The translations under genes were made by a program, and so were the position numbers. Positions 32,193 through 41,633 of a stretch of 44,615 bases of DNA are shown piece after piece. The notes under the pieces are model-generated. The model did not search any database and had not been told where the DNA came from. It saw nothing but the letters and a program-made list of their open reading frames with translations. The stretch's first letter is position 1; each line of letters starts with the position of its first letter. This stretch comes from Mariprofundus sp. EBB-1 (GTDB lineage: Bacteria > Pseudomonadota > Zetaproteobacteria > Mariprofundales > Mariprofundaceae): positions 1-44,615 of the forward strand of contig NZ_RCFQ01000026.1 in the NCBI RefSeq assembly GCF_003665155.1. Reading direction: 5' to 3'.

Positions 32193-34592
32193 CTACAATC
32201 CCAGTTCGAAGAAGCTGGATTTTTCCTGATTCTGTGGGCTGTTTTCAGGGCTGGTAGCCGGAGACTCTTGCGTCGGTGCAGTATCTGTACGGAACGCCTC
32301 CATAAAAATATCGGTGCTGTCAGGTCCGGGTAACTTTCCTGTTTTGCGATCAATAGCGACCCATTCAATGCCTTGTGGTGGAACAAAGTCACGCACTTTT
32401 TTACCCTTGTGAAAGGATTGCATCGCATCAAGCCAGGCTGGAAGTGCTGCTTTGGAACCTGTTTCACTACGTCCCATTGGGGACGGTGTATCTCTACCTG
32501 TCCAAACAGCAGTAAGAATTTGCGGTGTATAGCCCATATACCAGGCATCTACCTGTTTATTGGTGGTGCCTGTTTTCCCTGCAGAGGGGCGATTGAGCGC
32601 ACGGGCACGTCGGCCGGTACCATTTTCAACGACACCTTTCATGATATTGGTGATAAGAAATGCGTCGATAGGGTCAAGCACCTGTTCAGCGGGTTGCATG
32701 GATGCATTGATACTCATCACAGGATCAACATGGCATACCTGACAGCGTTTACCTGCCACTGCTCGGTGTACCGTATTTCCTGTGCGATCTTGTACTTGTT
32801 GTACGGCAATCGGCTTCCATTTGCGCCCCTGGTCAGCCAAAAGAATATAGGATTCCGTTAATGCTTCCGGTGTTACTTCGGTTGCACCGAGAGCGAGTGC
32901 CAATTGAGCCGGGAATGTGTGACCTAATGGATATTGAGACAGATCCTTTAAAAAATTATTGATACCTACATTTTGTAATACTTTAATCGAGGCCAGGTTG
33001 CGGGAATGTTCGAGTGCATTGCGTAGTGGTACCGGGCCTGCAAATTTGTTTTTATAATTTTCAGGGCGCCAAAAGTCATCGCCCTTATTGTTATCAAAGA
33101 TAACAGGTGTATCCATTACAATGGTGGCTGCAGTAGAACCTGCTGCAAGTGCAGAAGTATAAAGGAATGGTTTAAAGGCACTGCCCGGTTGCCGTAATGC
33201 TTTGCCTACACGGTCAAAACCGCTGGTCTGATAATTATAACCACCGACTCTGGCTAATACGGTTCCGCGCTCCATATCAATAGCATACAGGGCTGATTCG
33301 ACAGATGGCTCCTGGGATATACGGACGCCTTGTTTGCGTAAGCCTTGCAAACGTATTTCATCACCGGCTATCCATGTGCGTGGGCGTGATTTCAGAGCAG
33401 CTAATGTCGCTTCGTCAGCACCGTCTTTTTTATAGTTTTTGATAGATTTCCAGCGCCAGTTACTTTTCTTAATTTTCCATTGGCGGCTGCCATCATTGAC
33501 GGTCATGGTGCCTTTTCTATCGACCTTTTCAACCAAGGCAGGGATTAATGTTGTACTTGATGGTGGCGGTGGGTTCGCCCCCGCAGCCTGTCGCCAGGTG
33601 TTTAACAAATCAGGCCATGTGTCGCGCGGATGATGTGTCGGATAACGGTAAAACTGACGCTGTTCAATTTCCAGTACATTGCGGCGAACGGCATCAATCG
33701 CGGCGGCCTGTGCATGTGCATCGTATGGGACAGTAATGGTCAGGCCCTGACGGCGTAGTGTTTTTAAGCCAAAACGATCAATTAACTCTTGATAGACCTG
33801 ATCGGCATAGGCATCAGTGAGTTTGCTGGCTTCTAACGGTGCAATGATCATTGGTTCACGAGAAGCGATACGCACAGCATTGGCTTTGGCGACATGGCTG
33901 CTTTTCATCAAAGAGAGCACCGTATTACGTCGCTGAAGGGCTTTCTTGGGGTTGATATGCGGTGCATATCTGCCAGGAGCTTTAGGCAGGCCTGCTAAAG
34001 TGGCGCATTCGGCCAGCGTAAGTTCATCCAGATTTTTATGGAAATAACGCCATGCGGCAGAGGCCACGCCATAAGAACCACGGCCAAGGTAAATATGATT
34101 GAGGTAGAGATAGAGAATTTCATCTTTGGAGAAGGCCTGTTCTATGCGGTAGGCGAGAATGGCTTCCCGTATTTTACGAACATAGGACTTTTCGGATGTC
34201 AGTAAGAAGTTTTTAGCCACCTGCTGGGTGATGGTTGAACCACCTTGCACAGTATGCCCGGCGCGCAGATTGGCCAGTGCCGCGGAAGCAATACGGGCCG
34301 GATTGATGCCGGGATGCTCGTAAAACTGTTGATCTTCAGCAGCCAGAAATGCATCTTTTAATTGTTTAGGGATCTCTTTGAAAGGGGTGAGAATACGGTG
34401 TTCATCGGCATATTCAGCCAGTAATTCACCATCGGTACTGTAAACGCGTGATACCAGCGGTGGTTGATATTCAGACAGAGCATTCAATTTTGGTAGATTG
34501 CTGGAGAAAAGCATATATCCTATGATGGCGGTCAAGGCCATGAGAATACTTAAGGAGATAACGATTTTGGCGATAAAAGATAAGATGCGCAT
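32193..34592 (-). CDS. mrcA: Penicillin-binding protein 1A
   Basis: A 799-residue bifunctional peptidoglycan synthase. After a transmembrane helix (residues ~5-28) come the glycosyltransferase domain with AAEDQQFYEHPGINP and QGGSTITQQVAKN, an intervening OB-like domain with KSNWRWKSIKN, then the transpeptidase with the active serine in PGSAFKPF (S471), SRN in LEHSRNLAS, and KTGT (residues 673-676). Between the SRN and KTGT motifs the sequence GKRCQVCHVDP (Cys at 617 and 620, His 621) forms a CxxCH, which I do not expect in this family. Its start overlaps the start region of the divergent minor pilin gene. Confidence 0.95.
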   Translation of the reverse strand: MRILSFIAKIVISLSILMALTAIIGYMLFSSNLPKLNALSEYQPPLVSRVYSTDGELLAEYADEHRILTPFKEIPKQLKDAFLAAEDQQFYEHPGINPARIASAALANLRAGHTVQGGSTITQQVAKNFLLTSEKSYVRKIREAILAYRIEQAFSKDEILYLYLNHIYLGRGSYGVASAAWRYFHKNLDELTLAECATLAGLPKAPGRYAPHINPKKALQRRNTVLSLMKSSHVAKANAVRIASREPMIIAPLEASKLTDAYADQVYQELIDRFGLKTLRRQGLTITVPYDAHAQAAAIDAVRRNVLEIEQRQFYRYPTHHPRDTWPDLLNTWRQAAGANPPPPSSTTLIPALVEKVDRKGTMTVNDGSRQWKIKKSNWRWKSIKNYKKDGADEATLAALKSRPRTWIAGDEIRLQGLRKQGVRISQEPSVESALYAIDMERGTVLARVGGYNYQTSGFDRVGKALRQPGSAFKPFLYTSALAAGSTAATIVMDTPVIFDNNKGDDFWRPENYKNKFAGPVPLRNALEHSRNLASIKVLQNVGINNFLKDLSQYPLGHTFPAQLALALGATEVTPEALTESYILLADQGRKWKPIAVQQVQDRTGNTVHRAVAGKRCQVCHVDPVMSINASMQPAEQVLDPIDAFLITNIMKGVVENGTGRRARALNRPSAGKTGTTNKQVDAWYMGYTPQILTAVWTGRDTPSPMGRSETGSKAALPAWLDAMQSFHKGKKVRDFVPPQGIEWVAIDRKTGKLPGPDSTDIFMEAFRTDTAPTQESPATSPENSPQNQEKSSFFELGL

Positions 34593-35094
34593 TATCCCGA
34601 ATCTAATCGGAAGCGATCAGGGCAAGCAAGCCGGAGTTTTACCAAGCTCTGCTTTGCTGGATCGTCAACGTGGTTTTACACTGCTTGAAGTGATCATTGT
34701 AATGGCGATTATGGGGATTGTAGCGGCCATCGGTATTCCATCTTTTTCAGACTGGCGTGAGAAGCAGGCTGTACGCTCGGCGGCACAGGCACTGTTGGCG
34801 CAAATGAAGCAGGCAAGAATTATGGCCGTGGCGGATAACCGCAGCGTGAGCATCAATTTTACATCCTCCTCATATACCTTTGATGCGGATACTACGAACA
34901 GCAGCTCATGTGGCCTATGTAAAAATGAACTGGTTCCTTTAAGCCAATTTGCCAATAATTTAACGGTTTCGCCAACCACGCGGCGTACTTTCAGCAGTCG
35001 CGGAACAGCGAATGCAGGCAGCGTTACATTAACATCAGGTGGCTCCAGTAAAATTATCACCATAAATGTAGTTGGTCGGGCGTATTTACATTGA
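34585..35094 (+). CDS. fimT: Minor pilin, FimT/GspH-like
   Basis: A type IV pilin-like protein: the prepilin peptidase site is RQRG followed by FTLLEVIIVMAIMGIVAAIGIPSFSDW, then the FimT/GspH head with QALLAQMKQARIMAVADNRSVSINF. The ATG at 34585 gives a leader of about 29 residues, longer than usual; the frame is open to 34498. A TTG at about 34651, nearer the cleavage site, is an alternative start but has no convincing ribosome binding site. The ATG at 34585 and the PBP1A start at 34592 overlap on opposite strands. Four minor pilin genes follow in a row, each overlapping the next. Confidence 0.85.
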   Translation: MRIIPNLIGSDQGKQAGVLPSSALLDRQRGFTLLEVIIVMAIMGIVAAIGIPSFSDWREKQAVRSAAQALLAQMKQARIMAVADNRSVSINFTSSSYTFDADTTNSSSCGLCKNELVPLSQFANNLTVSPTTRRTFSSRGTANAGSVTLTSGGSSKIITINVVGRAYLH

Positions 35095-35594
35095 TGAATA
35101 GAATTGATGTGGCGGGTTTTACGCTGATTGAGGTGCTTGTGGCCCTGGTTATTGTATCGGTAGCTGTACTCTCATTGGGTAGTTTTACTGTTTCGACTAT
35201 GACCAGTGGGCAAGAATCAAGGGAACGCCTCACGGCAGTGCATCTGGCTGAACAGGTGCTGGAGTCCTGGCAGCAATCTACCAAGGATTACGCGCCGGTG
35301 ATTGGCACTGATTGCGTTGCAACGCTCAATAATACCGTGCTTCCGACGTATCCGTTTAGTGTGACATGTACACCCGCTACGGGTATTGCCATTAGTTATA
35401 CAATGAATGTGTCCCGAGCAGCCGTGACAGGCCCTTTGCCTGCTAATTTATCGACGTTTCAGACCTTTACCAAGCAGGGCTATTATGCGCTAACGCCTCT
35501 GGCTCAACCGCAAAGCAAACTGGTGACGGTAACATGGTCGCATAAAGCGATATCCCATTCTATTCACCTGACACATCTGTCGATGGTGAAATAA
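35094..35594 (+). CDS. pilV: Minor pilin PilV-like
   Basis: A type IV pilus modification/initiation pilin. The leader MNRIDVAG is followed by the cleavage site and FTLIEVLVALVIVSVAVLSLGSFTV, the hallmark of PilV, with the Glu at position +5. The mature chain has an EQVLESW block and a few Cys. The ATG at 35094 overlaps the stop of the FimT-like gene (TGATG), and its end overlaps the next start (TAATG). Confidence 0.88.
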   Translation: MNRIDVAGFTLIEVLVALVIVSVAVLSLGSFTVSTMTSGQESRERLTAVHLAEQVLESWQQSTKDYAPVIGTDCVATLNNTVLPTYPFSVTCTPATGIAISYTMNVSRAAVTGPLPANLSTFQTFTKQGYYALTPLAQPQSKLVTVTWSHKAISHSIHLTHLSMVK

Positions 35595-36277
35595 TGGAGA
35601 GAAGAGGGCTATACATGGCCAAAATGTGCGGCCGAAACCAAGGTCAACAGCGCGGTTTTACACTGATAGAAATGCTTATCAGTATGTCGATGGGACTGAT
35701 GATTGTCGGAGGCATCTCGATGATATTTATGTCGAATAGTAATGTGTCCAGAGTGATCTCTTCACAGACTGAAATCATGGGGGATTTGTACTTGGCCTCG
35801 CATTTAATGCAGGCTGATTTAAGAGAGTCGATAGTGGTGACTGCACCTGTCCCCTCTTTTCCCGCAGATCTGGTGTCCGGAGCGCGAAAACCTACTGGTG
35901 TGTGTGCCAGTCCGAATAATAAAAGTGTGAGTTTACCAACCAATTACCCGGCTAGTTTTCCCTCTTATCCTTATTGGGATGCGACCAGTAAAACACTGAC
36001 CTATCAGGACATGGATGGACATACCGGTATAATACAGTATCAGCGACCGAGTTCGACTTGTCCAAACAATGGGGCTGGCTGTATCTCCTGGCTCAGGCCT
36101 GATATTTGTGCGTGGAAGTTTGAAGAGTTGATTCGGGGTATGGATGAAGCCAATGGTCTGGCCATCACAATTTCGACTACGGGTGAAGTGAATGTGGTCT
36201 TAACTGCGGCCTATGACAATGAGCAGCATCAGAGCCGCACCTTGTCGTTATCATTTAAAACATGGCCGAGGAATTGA
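35594..36277 (+). CDS. pilW: Minor pilin PilW-like
   Basis: The processing site and N-terminal helix are QQRG then FTLIEMLISMSMGLMIVGGISMIFM, followed by the PilW-like region IMGDLYLASHLMQADLRESI. It is 227 residues from the ATG at 35594, which is coupled to PilV by TAATG; a second ATG at 35615 follows AGAGGG and shortens the leader by seven residues. Several Cys lie in the C-terminal head and may form disulfides. The start of the next gene overlaps its stop. Confidence 0.85.
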   Translation: MERRGLYMAKMCGRNQGQQRGFTLIEMLISMSMGLMIVGGISMIFMSNSNVSRVISSQTEIMGDLYLASHLMQADLRESIVVTAPVPSFPADLVSGARKPTGVCASPNNKSVSLPTNYPASFPSYPYWDATSKTLTYQDMDGHTGIIQYQRPSSTCPNNGAGCISWLRPDICAWKFEELIRGMDEANGLAITISTTGEVNVVLTAAYDNEQHQSRTLSLSFKTWPRN

Positions 36278-37251
36278 TGATGCGCGTGACGATAAATAAA
36301 GAGCCATCGCAATATGGTGAGTCCGGCTTTGTGCTGGTGACGTCGTTGATTATGCTCAGCCTGCTAACCCTGATGTCGGTGGGGATGTATTTTGCCAGCA
36401 AATCGGGCATTCAAACCAGTGCTTCCGCACAAACCTCGACTGAGGCCTATTATTATGCTGAGAGCGCGATCAATTATATGGCATGGGCGATTGCCAATGA
36501 TGCGGAGTTTGATAATCACACCTATGCAGGCACCTATGTTGCAGCTCCCTTTGGAGAGCCTCTCGTGCCCACGAATGCGAGTGCGATAGGTGATTATCTG
36601 GAGTTGAGAAATTATACATGGGATCCGGGTCCAACGGGTGTGGCTGGAAGTAGTGCAGTAGATACCGATGCTACAGTATATACTGCCGGCCAGGTCATGT
36701 ATTTTGATAATTCGCCGATGGGAAGCCGCTATCTATGTATGGAGAGCTATCTCAATTTTCCCAACTGTCTGGATGTTACGCTCTCTGAGGGGGATGCCAA
36801 TCGGGTTCAGCCATCGATGTATCGCATCAGTGCGAAATTGCCGCGTTATATCAAATTGGATATTGCCACGGATGGCGTGATCACCGCGTCTATTCCACCG
36901 TTGCCACATGCAGCAGTACCGGTGGTTGGGAACGATATTCCACTCAACGGTGCTATTGTATGGATTACAGCGGTAGATGCGGTTAACCCGGCCATAGATG
37001 TAGAAATTTATCCATTGGATCCTGGTAACTTTTATGGCGGTACGGCTGCTACGGCATGTGTAGGTGGCACCTTGCCTGATTGTCCATGCACGGCGCCTGC
37101 TCCGAGCGATGCGAATTATGCAACCTATATGGGAGCATGGGCGTGTGATGCCAACAGTCGAACATGGATAACTAATTATGGTATTGTCGCGTATGCCATT
37201 GGCTATGTGAATGGCCGTGCCTCACATCTGATCCGTTCGATTATTCAGTAA
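36277..37251 (+). CDS. pilX: Minor pilin PilX-like
   Basis: The N-terminal helix ESG then FVLVTSLIMLSLLTLMSVGMYF matches the PilX N-terminal pattern; the residue at +5 is Thr rather than the Glu of major pilins, as is often so in PilX. The next segment ASAQTSTEAYYYAESAINYMAWAI also fits. The head is long and carries Cys-rich CVGGTLPDCPC. The start overlaps the PilW stop (TGATG) with GAGGAA just upstream. No PilY1 or PilE gene follows, so the minor pilin set is incomplete compared with the fimT-pilVWX-Y1-E operons of some proteobacteria. Confidence 0.82.
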   Translation: MMRVTINKEPSQYGESGFVLVTSLIMLSLLTLMSVGMYFASKSGIQTSASAQTSTEAYYYAESAINYMAWAIANDAEFDNHTYAGTYVAAPFGEPLVPTNASAIGDYLELRNYTWDPGPTGVAGSSAVDTDATVYTAGQVMYFDNSPMGSRYLCMESYLNFPNCLDVTLSEGDANRVQPSMYRISAKLPRYIKLDIATDGVITASIPPLPHAAVPVVGNDIPLNGAIVWITAVDAVNPAIDVEIYPLDPGNFYGGTAATACVGGTLPDCPCTAPAPSDANYATYMGAWACDANSRTWITNYGIVAYAIGYVNGRASHLIRSIIQ

Positions 37252-37257
37252 TACAAA

Positions 37258-37285
37258 TTGCATAATCACTTTTTTCGTCTATATT
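37258..37285 (+). promoter_or_regulatory. Candidate sigma70 promoter for fadL
   Basis: TTGCAT at 37258-37263 and TATATT at 37280-37285 are 16 bases apart in the 64-base gap before the FadL gene. Good -10 box; only a pattern match. Confidence 0.4.
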
Positions 37286-37327
37286 ACTTTATTAGGAGAC
37301 ACTAAGATCAGGAGAATGGAGGGGAGT

Positions 37328-38533
37328 ATGATGAAAAAAAGTATTGTTTTATCTGCGGTGTTATTTGCAGGGGTATCAACTGCGCAAGCGGCAGGCTTTC
37401 AAATCCCGGAAATGGGGATTAAAGCGATGGGGATGGGCAATGCTTTTACTGCCGTTGCAGATGATCCCTCAGCCAACTGGTTTAATCCGGCTGGTTTGTC
37501 TTTTCAGGAGGGCGCTGCTGTGACCGTGGGTGGTGTTGTGGTGTTGCCATCGGTTGATTTTGCGCCTAATGCCAGCAATCTTAATCCTGCAGCCACATCT
37601 GCCAGTGCCGATAAGAAAACCATTGTTGTTCCTCATACCTATCTGACGATTGGTACTGCTTCAGGCCTTACTGCCGGCATTGGCATCAACGCACCATTTG
37701 GTTTGGAAATGCAGTGGCCGACCACAGCAGCTTTTGCGAGCGGGGCTGAATATGGACGTCTGCAGGCCGTGAACGTGAATGGCAATGTTGCATTCAAACT
37801 GAGTGATCATTTTGCTGTTGCCGCCGGTGTCGATTTTGTCGATATGTACAAGGTTGACTTTAACGGTACAGCCTTGAAACAAAATTTCAAAGGCACAGGT
37901 TGGGGATACAATGTGGCGGCGCTTTATAAGAGCGAGTTGTTCAATGCAGGTGTTAGTTATCGCTCAAGTGTTAAAATTAAATCGAACGGAAGTTCGACTA
38001 CTATAGCTCCATTTTTTCCGGCATCGACTGCCAATAATTCAATCACTGTGACTATGCCTGATCTGCTGAATATCGGTCTTGCGGTGCATCCAACTGAGCA
38101 ATGGACAGTGAGCTTTGATGCCGATTGGGTGAACTGGAAGAAATTTGATAAACTGGCTTTCACATATAGTCCAACCTTATCTATTGGTACTTCATTAAGT
38201 GTGCCAGAAAAGTGGAAAGCAGTTTGGGCACTGCGTGTAGGTGCAGAATGGGCTTATTCGGATACCATGCGTGCCCGTATGGGGTATACCTATGACCCTA
38301 CGCCTATCAGTGCTCCAGAATTCACGCCATTGCTACCTGGTAATGACAGGCAGGCGGTGCATATTGGTTACGGTGTTGATCTCTCGGATCAGGCAACGAT
38401 TGACCTGGCATACACCTTTGTCTGGTTAATGGATCGCCATCAGACCCAATCCACCGGCACCAATGCGCTACGTAATGGTACATATAAAACCACCATTCAT
38501 CTGGCCGCAGCTTCGCTGACATATCACTTTTAA
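37328..38533 (+). CDS. fadL: FadL-family outer-membrane transport protein
   Basis: A long-chain fatty acid or hydrocarbon uptake porin of the outer membrane. A signal peptide (MMKKSIVLSAVLFAGVSTAQA) is followed by the family hatch motif AGFQIPEMGIKAMGMGNAFTAVADDPSANWFNPAGLSF with NPA. The rest is beta-barrel, ending IHLAAASLTYHF with a terminal Phe. The start at 37328 (or 37331) is chosen because GGAGGGG lies a few bases upstream; 37316 would make a less likely leader. The next coding gene is a FadE acyl-CoA dehydrogenase, so it plausibly feeds fatty acids into beta-oxidation. Confidence 0.88.
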   Translation: MMKKSIVLSAVLFAGVSTAQAAGFQIPEMGIKAMGMGNAFTAVADDPSANWFNPAGLSFQEGAAVTVGGVVVLPSVDFAPNASNLNPAATSASADKKTIVVPHTYLTIGTASGLTAGIGINAPFGLEMQWPTTAAFASGAEYGRLQAVNVNGNVAFKLSDHFAVAAGVDFVDMYKVDFNGTALKQNFKGTGWGYNVAALYKSELFNAGVSYRSSVKIKSNGSSTTIAPFFPASTANNSITVTMPDLLNIGLAVHPTEQWTVSFDADWVNWKKFDKLAFTYSPTLSIGTSLSVPEKWKAVWALRVGAEWAYSDTMRARMGYTYDPTPISAPEFTPLLPGNDRQAVHIGYGVDLSDQATIDLAYTFVWLMDRHQTQSTGTNALRNGTYKTTIHLAAASLTYHF

Positions 38534-38547
38534 ATGTTGAATTTTTT

Positions 38548-38730
38548 ACCGCAAAGGACGCAATGTTACGTAAAGTAAAACCAAACAATAGATGTGATTT
38601 TGGTGCTCTCTCATTGGTACAATAGTTTTCCATGTTTCAATGATCGTTCTTTTTGCTCCATTACATTCATATTGAGTGCTGTAATACAATGCTTTTGATT
38701 TTCTCTGCGTAACTCTGCGTACTCCGCGGT
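38548..38730. repeat. Dispersed inverted repeat, copy F
   Basis: ACCGCAAAGGACGCAA at 38548 is opposed by CTCTGCGTAACTCTGCGTACTCCGCGGT ending at 38730, with about 130 bases of unique sequence between. It accounts for much of the 330-base gap 38534-38863; no gene is seen in the remainder. Confidence 0.6.
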
Positions 38731-38863
38731 GAAAAAATACTGAATCATGATAATAAAACAAAGGATAATTTAGTGCGATTGCCTTATTCGGATTCCCTTT
38801 TTTTCTGGGTGTTTGAAAGAAATAGGCATATGCTAAAGACCAACAAGCTCTAGGAGGTCACCG

Positions 38864-41284
38864 ATGTTCTGGATTTTTATTGCGTTATTATTCTTGGGAA
38901 TGCTGTTTTTATTAACCAGAGAGAAGCTCTCTTTACGCAGTTGGCTGGCAGGCTTTGCCCTGTTCGATCTTGTTTTACTGTTCAATGGTGAGTTGAGCGG
39001 TGCCGTAGTGACTGTTCTCATGCTTATGATTATTGCCTTGTATGTGCTGTTCTGTGTTGATGATGTACGTAAAAAGTGGATTAGCTTGCCACTGAAAGCT
39101 TATATCAGGCGATCATTGCCGCCGATGTCAGCAACAGAAAAAGATGCTATTGAGGCCGGTTCCGTATGGTGGGATGCGGAGCTGTTACAGGGTAACCCGG
39201 ATTGGCGCAAACTGCTGGATATGCCAGCGCCGGTATTGTCTGCAGAAGAGCGGCTGTTTCTCGATGGGCCTGTCGATGAGCTCTGTTCCATGCTGGATGA
39301 CTGGCAGATTAATCATGTAGAGCATGATTTAAGCCCGGAAGTGTGGAACTTTATTAAGTCGAATGGCTTTTTCGCAATGATTATCCCGAAAGCATATGGT
39401 GGGCTGGCCTTCTCCGCATATGCACATTCGCGCGTGATTCAGAAAATCGCCAGCCGAAGTGGGGCAACAGCAGTTACCGTGATGGTACCGAATTCCTTAG
39501 GGCCTGCTGAACTGTTGATATCCTATGGCACGGATGATCAGAAAAACCATTATCTGCCGCGTTTGGCCAGTGGTGAAGAGGTGCCATGTTTTGCCCTGAC
39601 GAATCCGGATGCCGGATCAGATGCCGGTGCAATTCCGGATACAGGTATTGTCTGTAAGGCTGAGTTTGAAGGTGAAGAAACACTGGGTCTGTTGCTGAAT
39701 TGGGAAAAACGATATATCACCCTTGGCCCCATTGCGACGTTGCTAGGTCTGGCTTTTAGGGTCTATGACCCCGATCATCTACTGGGTTTGGAAGAAGATC
39801 TTGGCATTACCTGTGCACTGGTTCCTACCAGCACGGCCGGGATTGAGATTGGTCGTCGTCATGATCCGCTGAATATTGCTTTTCAAAATGGTCCTAATCG
39901 TGGCACCAATGTCTTTATTCCCATGCACTGGGTCATCGGTGGACAAGATATGATTGGTAAAGGCTGGCGCATGCTGGTTGAACGCTTGTCAATTGGACGT
40001 GGTGTTTCGCTGCCCTCATTAAGTAGTGCGGCAGGTAAAATGGCTAGTGACAGTACCGGTGCTTATGCACGTCTGCGGAAACAGTTTAATACGCCAATCG
40101 GGCGTTTTGAGGGGGTGGAAGAAGCCCTCGCTCGCATTGGTGGTATGACCTATATGATGGATGCCACGGTGCGATTGACGACCTCAGCCCTTGATGCAGG
40201 GGAAAAGCCAGCTGTATTGACTGCAATATCCAAACGATATCTGACTGAATGTATGCGACAGGTCATTAATGATGCCATGGATGTACATGGTGGCCGTGGT
40301 ATTTGTATGGGGCCATCAAATTATCTGGGGCGCACCTATCAATCGATACCTGTCGCGATTACGGTGGAAGGTGCAAATATTCTGACGCGTAGTTTGATTG
40401 TGTTCGGTCAGGGAGTGATGCGGTGTCATCCCTATTTACAGGATGAAATCACAGCGGCTGATATGGATGGAGATGAAGGTGTAGCGCGTTTTGATCAAGC
40501 GTTGATGGGGCATTTTGCATATACGATAGCAAATGTGTCGCGGGCACTGCTGTTTGGGCTATCAGGTAGCCTGCTCGCACCATCACCCGTGGATGGTGAA
40601 ACATCCCGTTATTACAAACAGATTTCCCGTTTCAGTGCAGCTACATCTGCGATGGCTGATGTGGCATTACTGGTTTTAGGAGGGGAGTTGAAACGTAAAG
40701 AATGCATATCCGGTCGATTTGCTGATGCGCTGGCCTACCTCTATCTAAGTTCAGCAACATTGAAGCGTTTTGAGGATGACGGTCGCCCGGAAGGTGACTT
40801 GCCGCTAGTACACTGGGTATGTCAATACAGTCTGTTTCAGGTGCAACAGGCGCTTGAAGGTGTGATTCGGAATTTTCCTGTGCGATTGCTGGCCTGGAAA
40901 ATGAGGGTTTGGGTGTTTCCACTGGGTTGCCGTTGCAGGCTGCCTGATGATCACTTACAACACCGCGTAGCGCAGATGCTGATCGAACCATCGGTTTCGA
41001 GAGATCGTTTGGTGGCTGGTGTTTATGTGTCAGATTCAAAGGATGATGTAATAGGGCGACTTCATCATGCTATGAAAATATTGATGCAGGTTGAACCGAT
41101 AGAGCGCAAGTTACGCAAGCAAAAGCAGGTTTACAGGTCTGATCAGGCATATGACGCATGGCTTGAGATATTAGTGCAGGAGAAGGTCTTGAATCAGCAA
41201 GAAGCAGATTTGTTGTCAGAGTCGCGTGAGTCTGTCAGGCAGGCTATTATGGTTGATGATTTTCCTGCGGATGAGTGGGGTTGA
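38864..41284 (+). CDS. fadE: Acyl-CoA dehydrogenase, FadE type
   Basis: An 806-residue FAD enzyme for the first step of beta-oxidation. Two N-terminal membrane helices (residues ~1-65) are followed by the dehydrogenase core with ALTNPDAGSDAGAIPDTG, RGTNVFIPMHWVIGG, and the catalytic Glu in VEGANILTRSLIVFGQG (E502). A C-terminal extension with LALWRLLAW-type helical text, as in the E. coli FadE DUF1974 region, completes it. GGAGGT precedes the ATG. It follows the FadL gene and repeat F; together they suggest fatty-acid use. Confidence 0.93.
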   Translation: MFWIFIALLFLGMLFLLTREKLSLRSWLAGFALFDLVLLFNGELSGAVVTVLMLMIIALYVLFCVDDVRKKWISLPLKAYIRRSLPPMSATEKDAIEAGSVWWDAELLQGNPDWRKLLDMPAPVLSAEERLFLDGPVDELCSMLDDWQINHVEHDLSPEVWNFIKSNGFFAMIIPKAYGGLAFSAYAHSRVIQKIASRSGATAVTVMVPNSLGPAELLISYGTDDQKNHYLPRLASGEEVPCFALTNPDAGSDAGAIPDTGIVCKAEFEGEETLGLLLNWEKRYITLGPIATLLGLAFRVYDPDHLLGLEEDLGITCALVPTSTAGIEIGRRHDPLNIAFQNGPNRGTNVFIPMHWVIGGQDMIGKGWRMLVERLSIGRGVSLPSLSSAAGKMASDSTGAYARLRKQFNTPIGRFEGVEEALARIGGMTYMMDATVRLTTSALDAGEKPAVLTAISKRYLTECMRQVINDAMDVHGGRGICMGPSNYLGRTYQSIPVAITVEGANILTRSLIVFGQGVMRCHPYLQDEITAADMDGDEGVARFDQALMGHFAYTIANVSRALLFGLSGSLLAPSPVDGETSRYYKQISRFSAATSAMADVALLVLGGELKRKECISGRFADALAYLYLSSATLKRFEDDGRPEGDLPLVHWVCQYSLFQVQQALEGVIRNFPVRLLAWKMRVWVFPLGCRCRLPDDHLQHRVAQMLIEPSVSRDRLVAGVYVSDSKDDVIGRLHHAMKILMQVEPIERKLRKQKQVYRSDQAYDAWLEILVQEKVLNQQEADLLSESRESVRQAIMVDDFPADEWG

Positions 41285-41393
41285 TCTGGGTTGCGACTTT
41301 TCACAGGCCGTGTTTGCGCAAGCACAATCACCTTGTACCCCAGGGCAATCGCATTAAAATACCCTATGTTTTACAGCTTATTCAGTATTTTCT

Positions 41394-41587
41394 ACCGCAG
41401 TCCGCCAGGGGAGTCTCTCTTGCACAAGTGTAATTCACCTTCAGGACCAAAGTTTCGCAAGGTAAGTCAAAGGCGACCCTTGTAAAAGTAGATGTATTCA
41501 CCAGATAACTATAGTAAGTCCTAGGCAGGAAACCTAATATATTAAAATAAAGGGGTTTACTCTGCGAAACTTTGCGTCCTTTGCGGT
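41394..41587. repeat. Dispersed inverted repeat, copy G, with CTTGCACAAG cores
   Basis: ACCGCAGTCC at 41394 is opposed by TTTGCGTCCTTTGCGGT ending at 41587. Inside and just upstream (41310-41345, 41418-41440) are two copies of a word close to CTTGCGCAAGCACAATTCACC, matching copy B. This fills most of the 349-base gap between fadE and the lipoprotein gene; no gene is seen in it. Confidence 0.55.
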
Positions 41588-41633
41588 AAATTCTGTTGTT
41601 ATCTATACTTTGTGAAACCTGCGTCCTAGATGG

